Source: Lysobacterales bacterium
GTDB lineage: Bacteria > Pseudomonadota > Gammaproteobacteria > Xanthomonadales > Marinicellaceae
DNA length: 13,934 nucleotides
Reading direction: 5' to 3'
Assembly: GCA_015494035.1 (NCBI GenBank)
Contig: WGBZ01000119.1
Span: forward strand, 1-13,934
The notes under the pieces are model-generated. The model was not told where the DNA came from. It searched no databases and saw only the letters and a list, made by a program, of their open reading frames with translations. Position 1 is the first letter of the stretch, and every line of letters begins with the position of its first letter. A program made the translations under genes and the position numbers. This document shows, piece after piece, positions 1 to 6,935 of this stretch.

Positions 1-1
1 G

Positions 2-3000
2 AATAAATCTCAAAAACGCGTCCTTTCCTGTCCGCAAAACTTGGCCATCTGGCTGGAGCTCAAAAAGGAATGGGGTGCACCCGCATTTCGTTCCGCTACC
101 GAACTAATGCGTCGCTTCTGGGAAAACCGCCGCCGATTTCTTAAGAAGCAGGCTGGAATCTCCGCTGAACAAATGGATGACTTTCTGATCCCACTGCTCG
201 AATACCTGGAATGCCGAGGGGAAATCTCGGCCCCCGCCATGATGGCGTCAAAAGACCCGGTTGTTCGCGACGCCCTCATTTCATTCGGCATCCTGCAGCA
301 AGGTGCGGGCAGGAAAGGTGCGGGCAGGATAAGTTTTTGTCATCAACGGTACCTGGACCACCTGATTGCCGAGCGTCTGCTCCAAAAGATTTACCAAGGG
401 ACCGGCTCGGTGATCGACTGGCTGGGACCAAGGCAGGACCAGTCACTGTTTCGGCGCGAGCAACTGCGCCAGGTGCTTGCCATGCTGGCGGAAGAATCGC
501 CGGATGATTTTCTTGAGACGGCCCGCACGCTTCTTGAATCCAAAGATGTGCGTTTTCATCTCAAGCACCTTGTCCTTGAGCTGATCGGCCAGATGGACCG
601 GATCACCAGCGGGCGTGGCAGCTATTTCCTTGGGTTGCTCGATGATCCCAATTGGCGGGACCATGTTCTGGAGACCGTGTTTTTGGGACACCATCCGTGG
701 GTATCCTGTCTTTTGGAAGTCGGGGTCATCTCGAAATGGCTCGAATCGGAAGAGGAACAGGAAATCAATTGGGCTCTGTGGCAGCTGCGCTCGGTGGCAG
801 AGCATATCCCTGACCAGGTGACGGAAATCCTTGCGCCGTTTGTGGATAGAGGCGGAATGTGGCCTGCCCGCATCTTGAACACACTTAGCTGGAGAGAAGA
901 GCATGATTCCGAAAAGATGTTCGAGCTGCGGCTACAACTGGCAAGGCTCGGGGTTGTAAGGGACTTTGTTGACTGGAAAAGCCTTTGTGCCAAATACCCC
1001 CTTCGTGCTATCCAGTTGATTGAGGCGGTGCTTTCTACCTGGAACATGGATGACAAAGAGGCATCCGGTGGCAGAAAAGGCCGGCTGGAGCGATGGTACA
1101 ACCAGAATCATAAAGCGTTGAATAATGCCGTGAAAAAGCACCCGTCCCAGACCTGGGACCGGCTGATGCCCCATGTGGAGAGATTGACCAACATCCAAGT
1201 CGAACATTACGACCCAAGGTTGCAAAAGTGGATGGATGGACAGTTTCCCGGAAACGAAACCATGGCCCGGGGAGTCGTCAAGCTGCTCATCCTGGCCGGA
1301 CAGATTCTGGCGGCGGAACGACCTGATGAACTGACAGCGCGAGTTGCCCCCCTTGAAAAGAGCACTTCGTCCGTGGTCCAGGAAGTTATCATCGCGGCCT
1401 ATGCTCATCTGCCCGCCAGCCATGTGGATACTGCTATTTCCTGGCTGCTTGATGATTCTGCCAGGTTTCGGCTCGGTTCCGGCTATCATGAATCGGAGTG
1501 GATGCCTGCGGTGCGGCTCATTAAGGCGCTATCCCCTCACTGTTCCGAGAAACTGTTTCGTCAGCTTGAAGACACCATTGTCTGTTACCATTCGTCGGAA
1601 GAGAAACGGGATGCCGAACATTACTTAAGTGGGTGGCGGGATGGATATTTCGGCCATTTCTGGGGAAAGACCCAGTATTTTCTCTTGCCCGCACTTGACG
1701 CCACTAGAATACGCTCGACAACAGCAGCATTGATTCGTGTACTGAATCGCAAATTTGCGAACTATTCCGAAGAGCGATTTCTCAAAGGCAGTACAATTTC
1801 CGGTGGCAGGGTTGGTTCCAAGCTCGATCGGAATCTGGAAAAAATTAGCGACCGGGCCTGGCTTGAGATTGTCGCTAGTAAAAATGTCACGGAATCCGAT
1901 AATCACAAATGGATTCAGGTTGATCCGGATCATGTGATTACAACGTCTATTCATCAATTTGCGGGAAGCCTGGGCCGGATGGCCAAGCGGTACCCGGAAC
2001 GCTTCGGCCGGCTTGCTCTGCGGTTCCCGGATGATGTCCATCCGGCATATGTTTCCGCCATTCTTGATGGTTTCGGCACAAAGAAGCCTGGCAAGGAAGT
2101 GCCGGAACCTGAAAAGACTTCTTGGCAGCCGGCAAGGGTTGAAACCATTGAAGCCGTTCTTGAACAATGCCAGGCTGACGACGATCGGGAAACTGCCATG
2201 TCGTTCTGCCGTCTGGTCGCGGAACGGGCGGATGAAAGCTGGTCGGACAAGACCATTGCCAGGTTGGTCCATTATGCCCAAGACCATCCGGATCTGGAAC
2301 CAGGGAAGTTGAATTTTTATTGTGACAAGAGTAGTGACGAGGCCAAGGTCGAGGTTCTTTTTCAGAACACCGTCAACTGCGTCCGTGGCGTGGCCGCCGG
2401 CGCAATCGGGCGATTGCTCTGGGAACGCAACGACCGCCTGGAGCAGGTGAGGCCCGCTATCGAATCACTTGTACATGATCCTCACCCGGCGATACGCATG
2501 GCGGCCATCGAGGCCATTGAACCTGTCCTGAATATTGACAAAGATTTGGCCGTCCATTGGTTTTGCAAAGTGTGTAGGGATGATTTGCGAGTCGCTGCAT
2601 CTCCACGGGCTTTACGCTTTTTCAATTATATCGTTCCAAGTCATATCGATCAGGTCGGACCAATTATTCAAGAGATGGCCTTTTCTCCCTCGGATGAGGT
2701 GTCTTTTGAGGGGGCGAGGCAGGTCACGGCCTGGTGGCTGCTTCACGGCTTTTTTGAAAAAGAGTTTGCGGCATGTTGCGAGGGAACCGTCTCGCAGAGG
2801 AAGGGCGTCGCCAACGGGGCTGCAGTATTGCTGCAGGACAAGAAATATTCCCAGCAGTGTCAAAAGCTCTTGCGCAAACTCATGAATGATCCTGACAAAG
2901 AGGTTCGGAATGAGCTGCGGGGTATATTCAGGAATAAGGAGTTAATCACTGATACAGAATATACGGCATTTGTAAAAGACTATATCAACTCACAGGCCTT

Positions 3001-3307
3001 TGCAGACGATCCTGATCAATTCGTTTGGTCTTTGAAAGATCTTGCCGGAAGCCTCATCCTTGTCGCAGATGCAATCTTTGCTGTCTGTGAAGCGTTCTCC
3101 TCTACGCTGCAAGAGAAAACCCGTGATATTGGGTCCGGATATCCTCAGATGGCGTCGGAAATGTCATCCATTCTGCTGCGGCTTTATGAGCAAGCCCAAG
3201 GGGAACGAAACACTCAGGTTACCAGCCGTTGCCTCGATATTTGGGATCTACTTTTTGAAAATAGGCTTAGCCCAGTCTTAAAGTTGACTACATCTATTGA
3301 AAATTAA
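2..3307 (+). CDS. Large STAND/NACHT-like NTPase, C-terminal part only (5' truncated by window edge)
   Basis: The frame is open to the left edge with no stop, so only about 1,101 C-terminal residues are visible. The first possible start in view, a TTG at 41, lies inside apparently continuous coding sequence (PQNLAIWLEL) and has no Shine-Dalgarno site, so I do not take it as the true start. About 110 residues in, DALISFGIL followed by RISFCHQRYLDHLIAERLL resembles the winged-helix segment that follows the NTPase core in STAND proteins (F-x-H-x-x-x-x-D-x-x-x-A pattern). The rest is soluble, helical and repeat-like, for example in RHPAIRMAAIEAIEP-type stretches near nt 2480-2530, which suits a HEAT-like sensor or scaffold. 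I see no membrane segment and no catalytic motif here; Walker motifs would lie upstream. Avs-like anti-phage proteins have this layout, but family membership is inference. A peptidase or nuclease effector could be encoded upstream. Its stop faces the thioesterase gene convergently. Confidence 0.75.
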   Translation, partial: NKSQKRVLSCPQNLAIWLELKKEWGAPAFRSATELMRRFWENRRRFLKKQAGISAEQMDDFLIPLLEYLECRGEISAPAMMASKDPVVRDALISFGILQQGAGRKGAGRISFCHQRYLDHLIAERLLQKIYQGTGSVIDWLGPRQDQSLFRREQLRQVLAMLAEESPDDFLETARTLLESKDVRFHLKHLVLELIGQMDRITSGRGSYFLGLLDDPNWRDHVLETVFLGHHPWVSCLLEVGVISKWLESEEEQEINWALWQLRSVAEHIPDQVTEILAPFVDRGGMWPARILNTLSWREEHDSEKMFELRLQLARLGVVRDFVDWKSLCAKYPLRAIQLIEAVLSTWNMDDKEASGGRKGRLERWYNQNHKALNNAVKKHPSQTWDRLMPHVERLTNIQVEHYDPRLQKWMDGQFPGNETMARGVVKLLILAGQILAAERPDELTARVAPLEKSTSSVVQEVIIAAYAHLPASHVDTAISWLLDDSARFRLGSGYHESEWMPAVRLIKALSPHCSEKLFRQLEDTIVCYHSSEEKRDAEHYLSGWRDGYFGHFWGKTQYFLLPALDATRIRSTTAALIRVLNRKFANYSEERFLKGSTISGGRVGSKLDRNLEKISDRAWLEIVASKNVTESDNHKWIQVDPDHVITTSIHQFAGSLGRMAKRYPERFGRLALRFPDDVHPAYVSAILDGFGTKKPGKEVPEPEKTSWQPARVETIEAVLEQCQADDDRETAMSFCRLVAERADESWSDKTIARLVHYAQDHPDLEPGKLNFYCDKSSDEAKVEVLFQNTVNCVRGVAAGAIGRLLWERNDRLEQVRPAIESLVHDPHPAIRMAAIEAIEPVLNIDKDLAVHWFCKVCRDDLRVAASPRALRFFNYIVPSHIDQVGPIIQEMAFSPSDEVSFEGARQVTAWWLLHGFFEKEFAACCEGTVSQRKGVANGAAVLLQDKKYSQQCQKLLRKLMNDPDKEVRNELRGIFRNKELITDTEYTAFVKDYINSQAFADDPDQFVWSLKDLAGSLILVADAIFAVCEAFSSTLQEKTRDIGSGYPQMASEMSSILLRLYEQAQGERNTQVTSRCLDIWDLLFENRLSPVLKLTTSIEN
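300..329 (+). repeat. Perfect 15-bp tandem duplication inside the STAND-like gene
   Basis: Bases 300-314 and 315-329 are identical 15-mers (aaggtgcgggcagga). Because 15 is a multiple of three, the frame is kept and the protein reads GAGRK-GAGRI just before the RISFCHQRYLDHL motif. This is a direct observation. A recent slip-strand duplication in a linker is the simplest explanation. Confidence 0.9.
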
Positions 3308-3402
3308 TTTACCGCAAGCATTTATTGGTTTTAGCTGATAGGGTGGCTGAACTTTTATATAAATAGGCTTTTTTGTGCCTCGAATTTGGAGGATTTTTGC
3401 AG

Positions 3403-3861
3403 CTAGGCGGTGTTATCTCGCAGGTATTCGCTGATGCGTTGAGCGATGGCCTCGGGGATGGGTTGGGTTTTGCCGGTGGTGTAGTTGACGTAGATGGCTT
3501 CGCCGGTGCCCTCGGCAACGATTTTCCGGTGGCGGTGGCTGAAGATGGCGTATTCCATGGTAAAGCGCTTTTCGCGCATGGCGCTGATGCGCGTGCCGAT
3601 GGTGATGGTGTCAGGCCAGGTCAGTGGCAGCAGGTATTTGCATTGGGTGTGGCCAAGGATGGGGCCGATTTGTGTTTCGGCAATGTGGCGGTTGATGCCG
3701 GTGATTTCCATGAATTCCACCCGCACGTTTTCAAAATAACGGAAGTACACGGTGTTGTTGACGTGCTGCAGGGCATCCATTTCGCCCCATTGCACCTTTT
3801 GGCTGATGCACACGGGGAATGCCTGCTTAAAAGCGGCCAGGGCGGTGTTTTCTGTTTTCAT
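3403..3861 (-). CDS. Acyl-CoA thioesterase, hotdog fold (YbgC/FadM-like, 4HBT)
   Basis: A 152-residue protein of the usual length for the single-domain 4-hydroxybenzoyl-CoA thioesterase family. Enzymes of this type hydrolyse acyl-CoA thioesters in the cytoplasm. Near the N-terminus, WGEMDALQHVNNTVYFRYFENVR carries the family signature: D29 is the likely catalytic acid, with H33, N36 and Y39 lining the site. Further along, RISAMREKRFTMEYAIF fits the central hotdog strands. I see no signal peptide. The ATG at 3859-3861 is preceded by AAGGA with 9 bases of spacing, which supports the start. The gene converges on the STAND-like gene and is divergent from the uvrY-like regulator, so it is probably monocistronic. 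The substrate cannot be read from the sequence; short- or medium-chain acyl-CoA is a guess from family knowledge. Confidence 0.88.
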   Translation of the reverse strand: MKTENTALAAFKQAFPVCISQKVQWGEMDALQHVNNTVYFRYFENVRVEFMEITGINRHIAETQIGPILGHTQCKYLLPLTWPDTITIGTRISAMREKRFTMEYAIFSHRHRKIVAEGTGEAIYVNYTTGKTQPIPEAIAQRISEYLRDNTA

Positions 3862-3870
3862 GGGCTTGAT

Positions 3871-3875
3871 TCCTT
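3871..3875 (-). promoter_or_regulatory. Shine-Dalgarno site of the thioesterase gene
   Basis: AAGGA on the minus strand lies 9 bases before the ATG and supports the 152-residue start. Confidence 0.6.
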
Positions 3876-3941
3876 GGGTGGCGTGATTGTGGATGAAACC
3901 GGTATTTTAGTCGCTTTGGCCGTTTTTTTGGCGGGGGACTC

Positions 3942-3970
3942 TTGCTTTCGTGGTATGGCTGGGTTTAAAT
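3942..3970 (+). promoter_or_regulatory. Candidate sigma70-type promoter for the response regulator gene
   Basis: TTGCTT (3942-3947) and TTAAAT (3965-3970) are separated by exactly 17 bases, and the -10 box lies 30 bases before the regulator's ATG. Both boxes are imperfect matches to consensus, so this is a position-supported guess. No operator-like repeat is evident in the 139-base divergent region. Confidence 0.3.
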
Positions 3971-3989
3971 CCAAAGACTCACAAAAAAC

Positions 3990-3995
3990 GAGAGG
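3990..3995 (+). promoter_or_regulatory. Shine-Dalgarno site deciding the regulator's start
   Basis: GAGAGG lies 5 bases before the ATG at 4001. It selects this start over the in-frame ATG at 3950, which would add 17 residues that are not typical of response regulators. Confidence 0.75.
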
Positions 3996-4000
3996 TTGCC

Positions 4001-4639
4001 ATGACCCGTCTGGTTCTGGTTGATGACCACGAAATCGTCCGCACCGGTTTGCGCATGATTCTGGAAAAGATTCCCGATTTGGAGATTGTGGCCGAATGCG
4101 AAGACGGGGAGCAGGCCTTGCAGGCGGTCAGAAGCCATCAGCCGGACGTGGTGCTGATGGACGTGAACATGCCCCGCCTGAGTGGGCTGGAAGCCACCCG
4201 CCGCATCACCGAACGGTTCCCCAACACCCGGGTAATTATCCTCACCATTCATGCCCAGAACCCGTTTCCCGCGCAATTGCTGGAAGCCGGCGCCAGTGGC
4301 TACCTGACCAAGGGCTGTGATTCGTCGGAGTTGGCCAAGGCTATCAAGACAGTATCCCGTGGCGGCAAGTACATAGGCACGGACATTGCCCAGCAGATGG
4401 CGCTTTCCATGTTGCCCGGTGGTGATAGTTCGCCCTTTGACGAGTTGTCCACGCGCGAAATGGAGGTGATGCTGATGCTGGTTCAGGGCAAGGGCACCAA
4501 GGAGATCGGTGAGGTGCTGTCCATCAGCCCGAAAACCGTGGCCACCTACAAATACCGCATTCAGGACAAGCTGGGCGTTGATAACGTGGTGGAGCTGACC
4601 CGCCTGGCCATGAATCACGGTGTGATGGATCAAAGCTAA
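4001..4639 (+). CDS. uvrY: Two-component response regulator, GacA/UvrY family (REC + LuxR-type HTH)
   Basis: 212 residues, matching the roughly 210-220 residues of GacA/UvrY/NarL-type regulators. The receiver domain (about 1-120) starts MTRLVLVDDHEIVRTG: D8 and D9 form the acidic pocket, D54 in LMDVNMP is the phosphoacceptor, and T82 and K104 (GYLTKG) are the switch residues. The C-terminal LuxR-type helix-turn-helix (about 146-205) reads LSTREMEVMLMLVQGKGTKEIGEVLSISPKTVATYKYRIQDKLGV with the usual recognition helix. In known systems this regulator is phosphorylated by the hybrid kinase BarA/GacS and activates CsrB/RsmB-type small RNAs that titrate CsrA. No kinase is in this window, which is normal because the pair is usually unlinked. 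uvrC, the common downstream partner, is absent: a hairpin and a palindromic element follow. The start is chosen from GAGAGG 5 bases upstream. GacA versus UvrY is a naming matter; another NarL-family regulator is possible but less likely. Confidence 0.88.
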   Translation: MTRLVLVDDHEIVRTGLRMILEKIPDLEIVAECEDGEQALQAVRSHQPDVVLMDVNMPRLSGLEATRRITERFPNTRVIILTIHAQNPFPAQLLEAGASGYLTKGCDSSELAKAIKTVSRGGKYIGTDIAQQMALSMLPGGDSSPFDELSTREMEVMLMLVQGKGTKEIGEVLSISPKTVATYKYRIQDKLGVDNVVELTRLAMNHGVMDQS

Positions 4640-4643
4640 TCCG

Positions 4644-4669
4644 TTTTCTCACCCTGCGTCGGGAGAAAA
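4644..4669 (+). terminator. Weak hairpin just after the response regulator gene
   Basis: TTTTCTC (4644-4650) pairs with GAGAAAA (4663-4669), and CC/GG can extend the stem past a bulged A. There is no U-tract after it on this strand, so it is at best a weak or bidirectional stop signal. It begins 5 bases after the stop codon. Confidence 0.3.
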
Positions 4670-4677
4670 GATCACTA

Positions 4678-4839
4678 AGGAAGCTCTGATTGAATCGTGA
4701 CACGGTATCTTGCGACGTAAAATCGTCCATTTCTGCGTTGCAAACCTTCACAATAGCGTGCTATTGTGAAGGTTTGCGCCTTGAACTGAACAATTTAGCA
4801 CGACAATCTGCTCGCGCCAGATTTAATCAGCGCTTTCCT
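4678..4839. mobile_element. MITE-like 162-bp palindromic element flanked by TA
   Basis: The two 81-base halves are inverted copies meeting at 4758/4759. The inner 18 bases (4740-4757 and 4760-4777, gcaaaccttcacaatagc and its complement) match perfectly around a 2-base centre. The outer ends (AGGAAgCtCTGATTgAATC versus AGGAAaGCgCTGATTaAATC) also match well, while the middle part has diverged. TA is present on both sides (4676-4677 and 4840-4841), as expected of a target duplication of Tc1/mariner-IS630 type transposition. No coding sequence lies inside, so a non-autonomous element mobilised by a transposase elsewhere is the best reading. Neisserial Correia elements are similar in size and also use TA, but the end sequence differs. 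Transcribed, it would form a very stable hairpin between the convergent regulator and glycosyltransferase genes. The family assignment is inference. Confidence 0.7.
4740..4777. repeat. Perfect 18-bp inverted repeat at the centre of the element
   Basis: 18-base arms with a 2-base spacer (GT) and no mismatch. It could act as a bidirectional terminator or RNA-processing hairpin for the two converging genes, although no U-tract follows on either side. Confidence 0.9.
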
Positions 4840-6715
4840 TAGGCTTCGCCGACTGCGATGGTATTTCATTGATATCAATGGCGTCCTGTTGGTTGGTGGT
4901 GATTGTGATTGACCAGGTCACGCTGTCGGAGTGAACGCAGTCTGCGCATTGATAAAGCCAGTTGCCAAGGTTTTTATACAGCAATATGGCGCGTTGCTTA
5001 TCGCCGTTGATTGTTACTTCTCTGATTTTCATGGAAGCCTTGAAAGGCAATATATTGGTGATTTCAATCACCGAGTCGCCCGGTGCCTGGAAGGTGTAGT
5101 CGAACGCCTGCGTCGGGTTCATTTTCATGTTTTTCCTTTGCGGATGAACATACGGTTGGAATGGCGCTATTTGCCAGGGGCGTGATTGCGAGTGGTTGAC
5201 AAAATGCCGTGTGTAGCCAAAGACATTATTGACCCACGCATCCGGTTGCATATGGCTTTTCAACCAGAAGGACCGATGCATGACGAGTAAATGCCGTTGT
5301 CCCTTGCCTTGTTTGCCACCCAGTCTAAGCTGGTGATTCGGGCAGTAAAAATAGACCGGCAATGCGCTGGTATAGTCCAGTATTTGCGCGTAGGCACCGT
5401 GCACATAGACCTCCCCGCAAAAAACCGGATCAAAAGCCAGTGCGTTGAACACGCTTAAGGCATCAACGCCACGGCGGTCGTGAAACGTGGTGTAATCGAC
5501 TTCGGATTCTATTTCAGTGGTCTTCTGCACCGCCAGGTGGTGATCGTGGTAAGTAACCGTAAGTGAAACCAGTGGCATGAGACTCATGGCAAAAAGAAAG
5601 AAGGTGAGACCCATCACAAGCGGCTTGCCGGCTTTTGCCAGCACATTCCATAAACCAAAGGCGATGATGGCGGCCAAGAAAGGCGTCAGGACGAGCGTCA
5701 TGTAAAAAGGAATAAAATCCCGCAAAGCCAGAATCATCAATGCCAGCACAGAGAAAACAGCCAGCATGCCTGCTGTTATCTGGGCCTGCCGCACTCGCCT
5801 GAGCGCATAGGCCAGCAAGCCGGAAACGCTGGCAAGGAGTATCAATAGGTAACTGAAAAAGGATATTTTCCCCAATGCGGGGCTGTAGGCGGAGATCAGG
5901 TACTTTATTTGCAAGGGCCCTGAGTAAAGCAACGACTCGATAAAGCGGGGAAATCGCTGAAAGACGTTCAGGTGTTCATTGGTTTGACTCACCCCTGCCT
6001 TTCTTTTGCTATAGATATCCGCCAGGGATGTCATGCCCTGCAGATCACTAAAGTGGTTTCTGGCCTGATCAATCAGGTAGGGAGCAAACGGAAGACAAAA
6101 AAGCAGCACGCCGGTCAGGAAGGAACGGAAGTCAAGGTTCTTTCTTTTCTCAATAACAACCCACAGCAGAATAACAGCCAGTATCACGCTGGAAGGGTGT
6201 GCGTGTATCGCCAGAGCCAGAAAAAGCATGGCCCATTTGAACCAGCGGAAATCATTGGCTTTGTAGAGCGCGTAAATCGCATATAAAAACGCCAGGGTGA
6301 GTGTCTGGACCAAGTTGATATGGAGAAAAAACACTGAATCGAATGTGTGCCAGCCGGGCAGAAACAAGGCGGCCGCCCATAAAAGGCCAAATTTTTCATC
6401 CAGCAGTGCTTTGCCCAGGCAGTAAGCAAGCAGGATTTTCAGGCTGGCAAAAAGTCCGACCCACAAAGCCGCAAGCGCCAATGAGCCGGTTAACAATGGC
6501 AGAGAAAGAAAATAATACCAGACCGGCCCCACGTGCGCAAAGCCGCCAATATCCGGGCCAACCAGGGGCAGGCTAATGCCATCGGCGATGTTTTTTGCAT
6601 AGAACAGGTCCCGGGCACCATCCATTGAAATGACAGAGAACAGTCTGGCGATGGCGTTGAGAAAAACCAGACCAACAATGAGGTAGAAATAAACGCTTTT
6701 TTGCTGACTGGGCAT
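4823..6715 (-). CDS. Polytopic GT-C-like glycosyltransferase (PMT/ArnT-like), C-terminus reaches into the MITE
   Basis: 630 residues with many hydrophobic segments in the first 400 (e.g. about 8-28, 72-95, 112-130, 134-152, 157-185, 198-212, 290-310, 318-385), then a soluble beta-rich C-terminal region. The first loop has SMDGARDLFYAKNIADG: D32 and D36 sit where GT-C enzymes of the PMT/ArnT group carry their acidic catalytic motif after the first helix. Such enzymes use a polyprenyl-phosphate sugar donor and act at the outer face of the inner membrane, for example on lipid A or cell-surface proteins or glycans. The exact substrate is unknown. The C-terminal region (about 400-630) has CGEVYVHG and CADCVHSD cysteine pairs and looks like an extracytoplasmic sandwich. 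No clear Shine-Dalgarno site precedes the ATG. The stop TAA (4823-4825) and the last residues ESAD come from the MITE terminal repeat, so the native C-terminus may have been altered. It is separate from the downstream-directed trp/tlpA cluster by 220 bases. Confidence 0.72.
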   Translation of the reverse strand: MPSQQKSVYFYLIVGLVFLNAIARLFSVISMDGARDLFYAKNIADGISLPLVGPDIGGFAHVGPVWYYFLSLPLLTGSLALAALWVGLFASLKILLAYCLGKALLDEKFGLLWAAALFLPGWHTFDSVFFLHINLVQTLTLAFLYAIYALYKANDFRWFKWAMLFLALAIHAHPSSVILAVILLWVVIEKRKNLDFRSFLTGVLLFCLPFAPYLIDQARNHFSDLQGMTSLADIYSKRKAGVSQTNEHLNVFQRFPRFIESLLYSGPLQIKYLISAYSPALGKISFFSYLLILLASVSGLLAYALRRVRQAQITAGMLAVFSVLALMILALRDFIPFYMTLVLTPFLAAIIAFGLWNVLAKAGKPLVMGLTFFLFAMSLMPLVSLTVTYHDHHLAVQKTTEIESEVDYTTFHDRRGVDALSVFNALAFDPVFCGEVYVHGAYAQILDYTSALPVYFYCPNHQLRLGGKQGKGQRHLLVMHRSFWLKSHMQPDAWVNNVFGYTRHFVNHSQSRPWQIAPFQPYVHPQRKNMKMNPTQAFDYTFQAPGDSVIEITNILPFKASMKIREVTINGDKQRAILLYKNLGNWLYQCADCVHSDSVTWSITITTNQQDAIDINEIPSQSAKPKESAD

Positions 6716-6725
6716 TATCGCGGGG

Positions 6726-6866
6726 TTAGACCGTTAAACCGGTGACTGACATGACGGCTGCCTGAACTTTATCAGCAGGGAGACGGGCTCCGCTGCCAGC
6801 AGAGCCTGTATTCGGCAGGTAAACAGTGAAAAAGCCAGCGTCTCTGCCGGGGCGCTCACTGGTCAT
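6726..6866 (-). CDS. Possible 46-residue small ORF upstream of the glycosyltransferase gene
   Basis: An uninterrupted frame from ATG (6864-6866) to TAA (6726-6728) ends 10 bases before the glycosyltransferase start on the same strand. The translated product begins MTSERPGRDAGFFTVYLPN and ends SVTGLTV. It has no signal peptide, no membrane helix, no family I recognise and no good Shine-Dalgarno site. A short frame of this size can occur by chance, so I list it only as a candidate; a leader peptide or a false ORF are both plausible. Confidence 0.15.
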   Translation of the reverse strand: MTSERPGRDAGFFTVYLPNTGSAGSGARLPADKVQAAVMSVTGLTV

Positions 6867-6868
6867 GG

Positions 6869-6889
6869 CTGGATAAAGGCCTGGATAAA
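6869..6889. repeat. Short direct repeat, CTGGATAAA twice at 12-bp spacing
   Basis: CTGGATAAA occurs at 6869-6877 and 6881-6889, a near one-turn spacing, in the gap upstream of the glycosyltransferase gene. It could be a regulator binding site, but two 9-base copies are not enough to say so. Confidence 0.4.
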
Positions 6890-6935
6890 AGCCGCGTTAA
6901 TCCGGCATTGCCTTGAAGGTCTCGTTTGTTTTTGG

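Larger units (their letters stand above)
6716..6935. other. 220-bp gap between the TlpA-like and glycosyltransferase genes
   Basis: It contains a possible small minus-strand ORF (see 6726-6866), a short hairpin with 5+3 paired bases (GGCTC 6786-6790 / GAGCC 6802-6806, with GCT/AGC inside) and a duplicated CTGGATAAA (6869-6877 and 6881-6889). No convincing promoter stands out. Since the glycosyltransferase has weak translation signals, part of this gap may be its leader. Confidence 0.4.

Noticed and set aside
41..43. TTG at 41 as the start of the first gene
   Set aside because: The frame continues without a stop to the left edge, the sequence upstream reads as protein (SCPQN), and no ribosome binding site is visible.
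3354..3363. TTTATATAAA palindrome in the convergent gap
   Set aside because: A 10-bp all-A/T palindrome in AT-rich DNA is expected by chance and no gene starts nearby.
3378..3398. Possible terminator after the STAND-like gene: CCTC/GAGG stem followed by ATTTTT
   Set aside because: The stem is only 4 bp with a 7-base loop. The 3308-3402 gap is AT-rich, so T-runs are expected by chance.
3965..4633. 222-codon minus-strand frame opposite the response regulator
   Set aside because: The regulator is unmistakable on the plus strand, with receiver and HTH motifs; the antisense frame is a shadow.
6786..6806. Hairpin GGCTC/GAGCC in the gap before the glycosyltransferase gene as a terminator for the trp/tlpA cluster
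   Set aside because: No U-tract follows it on the minus strand, and it lies 130 bases past the tlpA-like stop.
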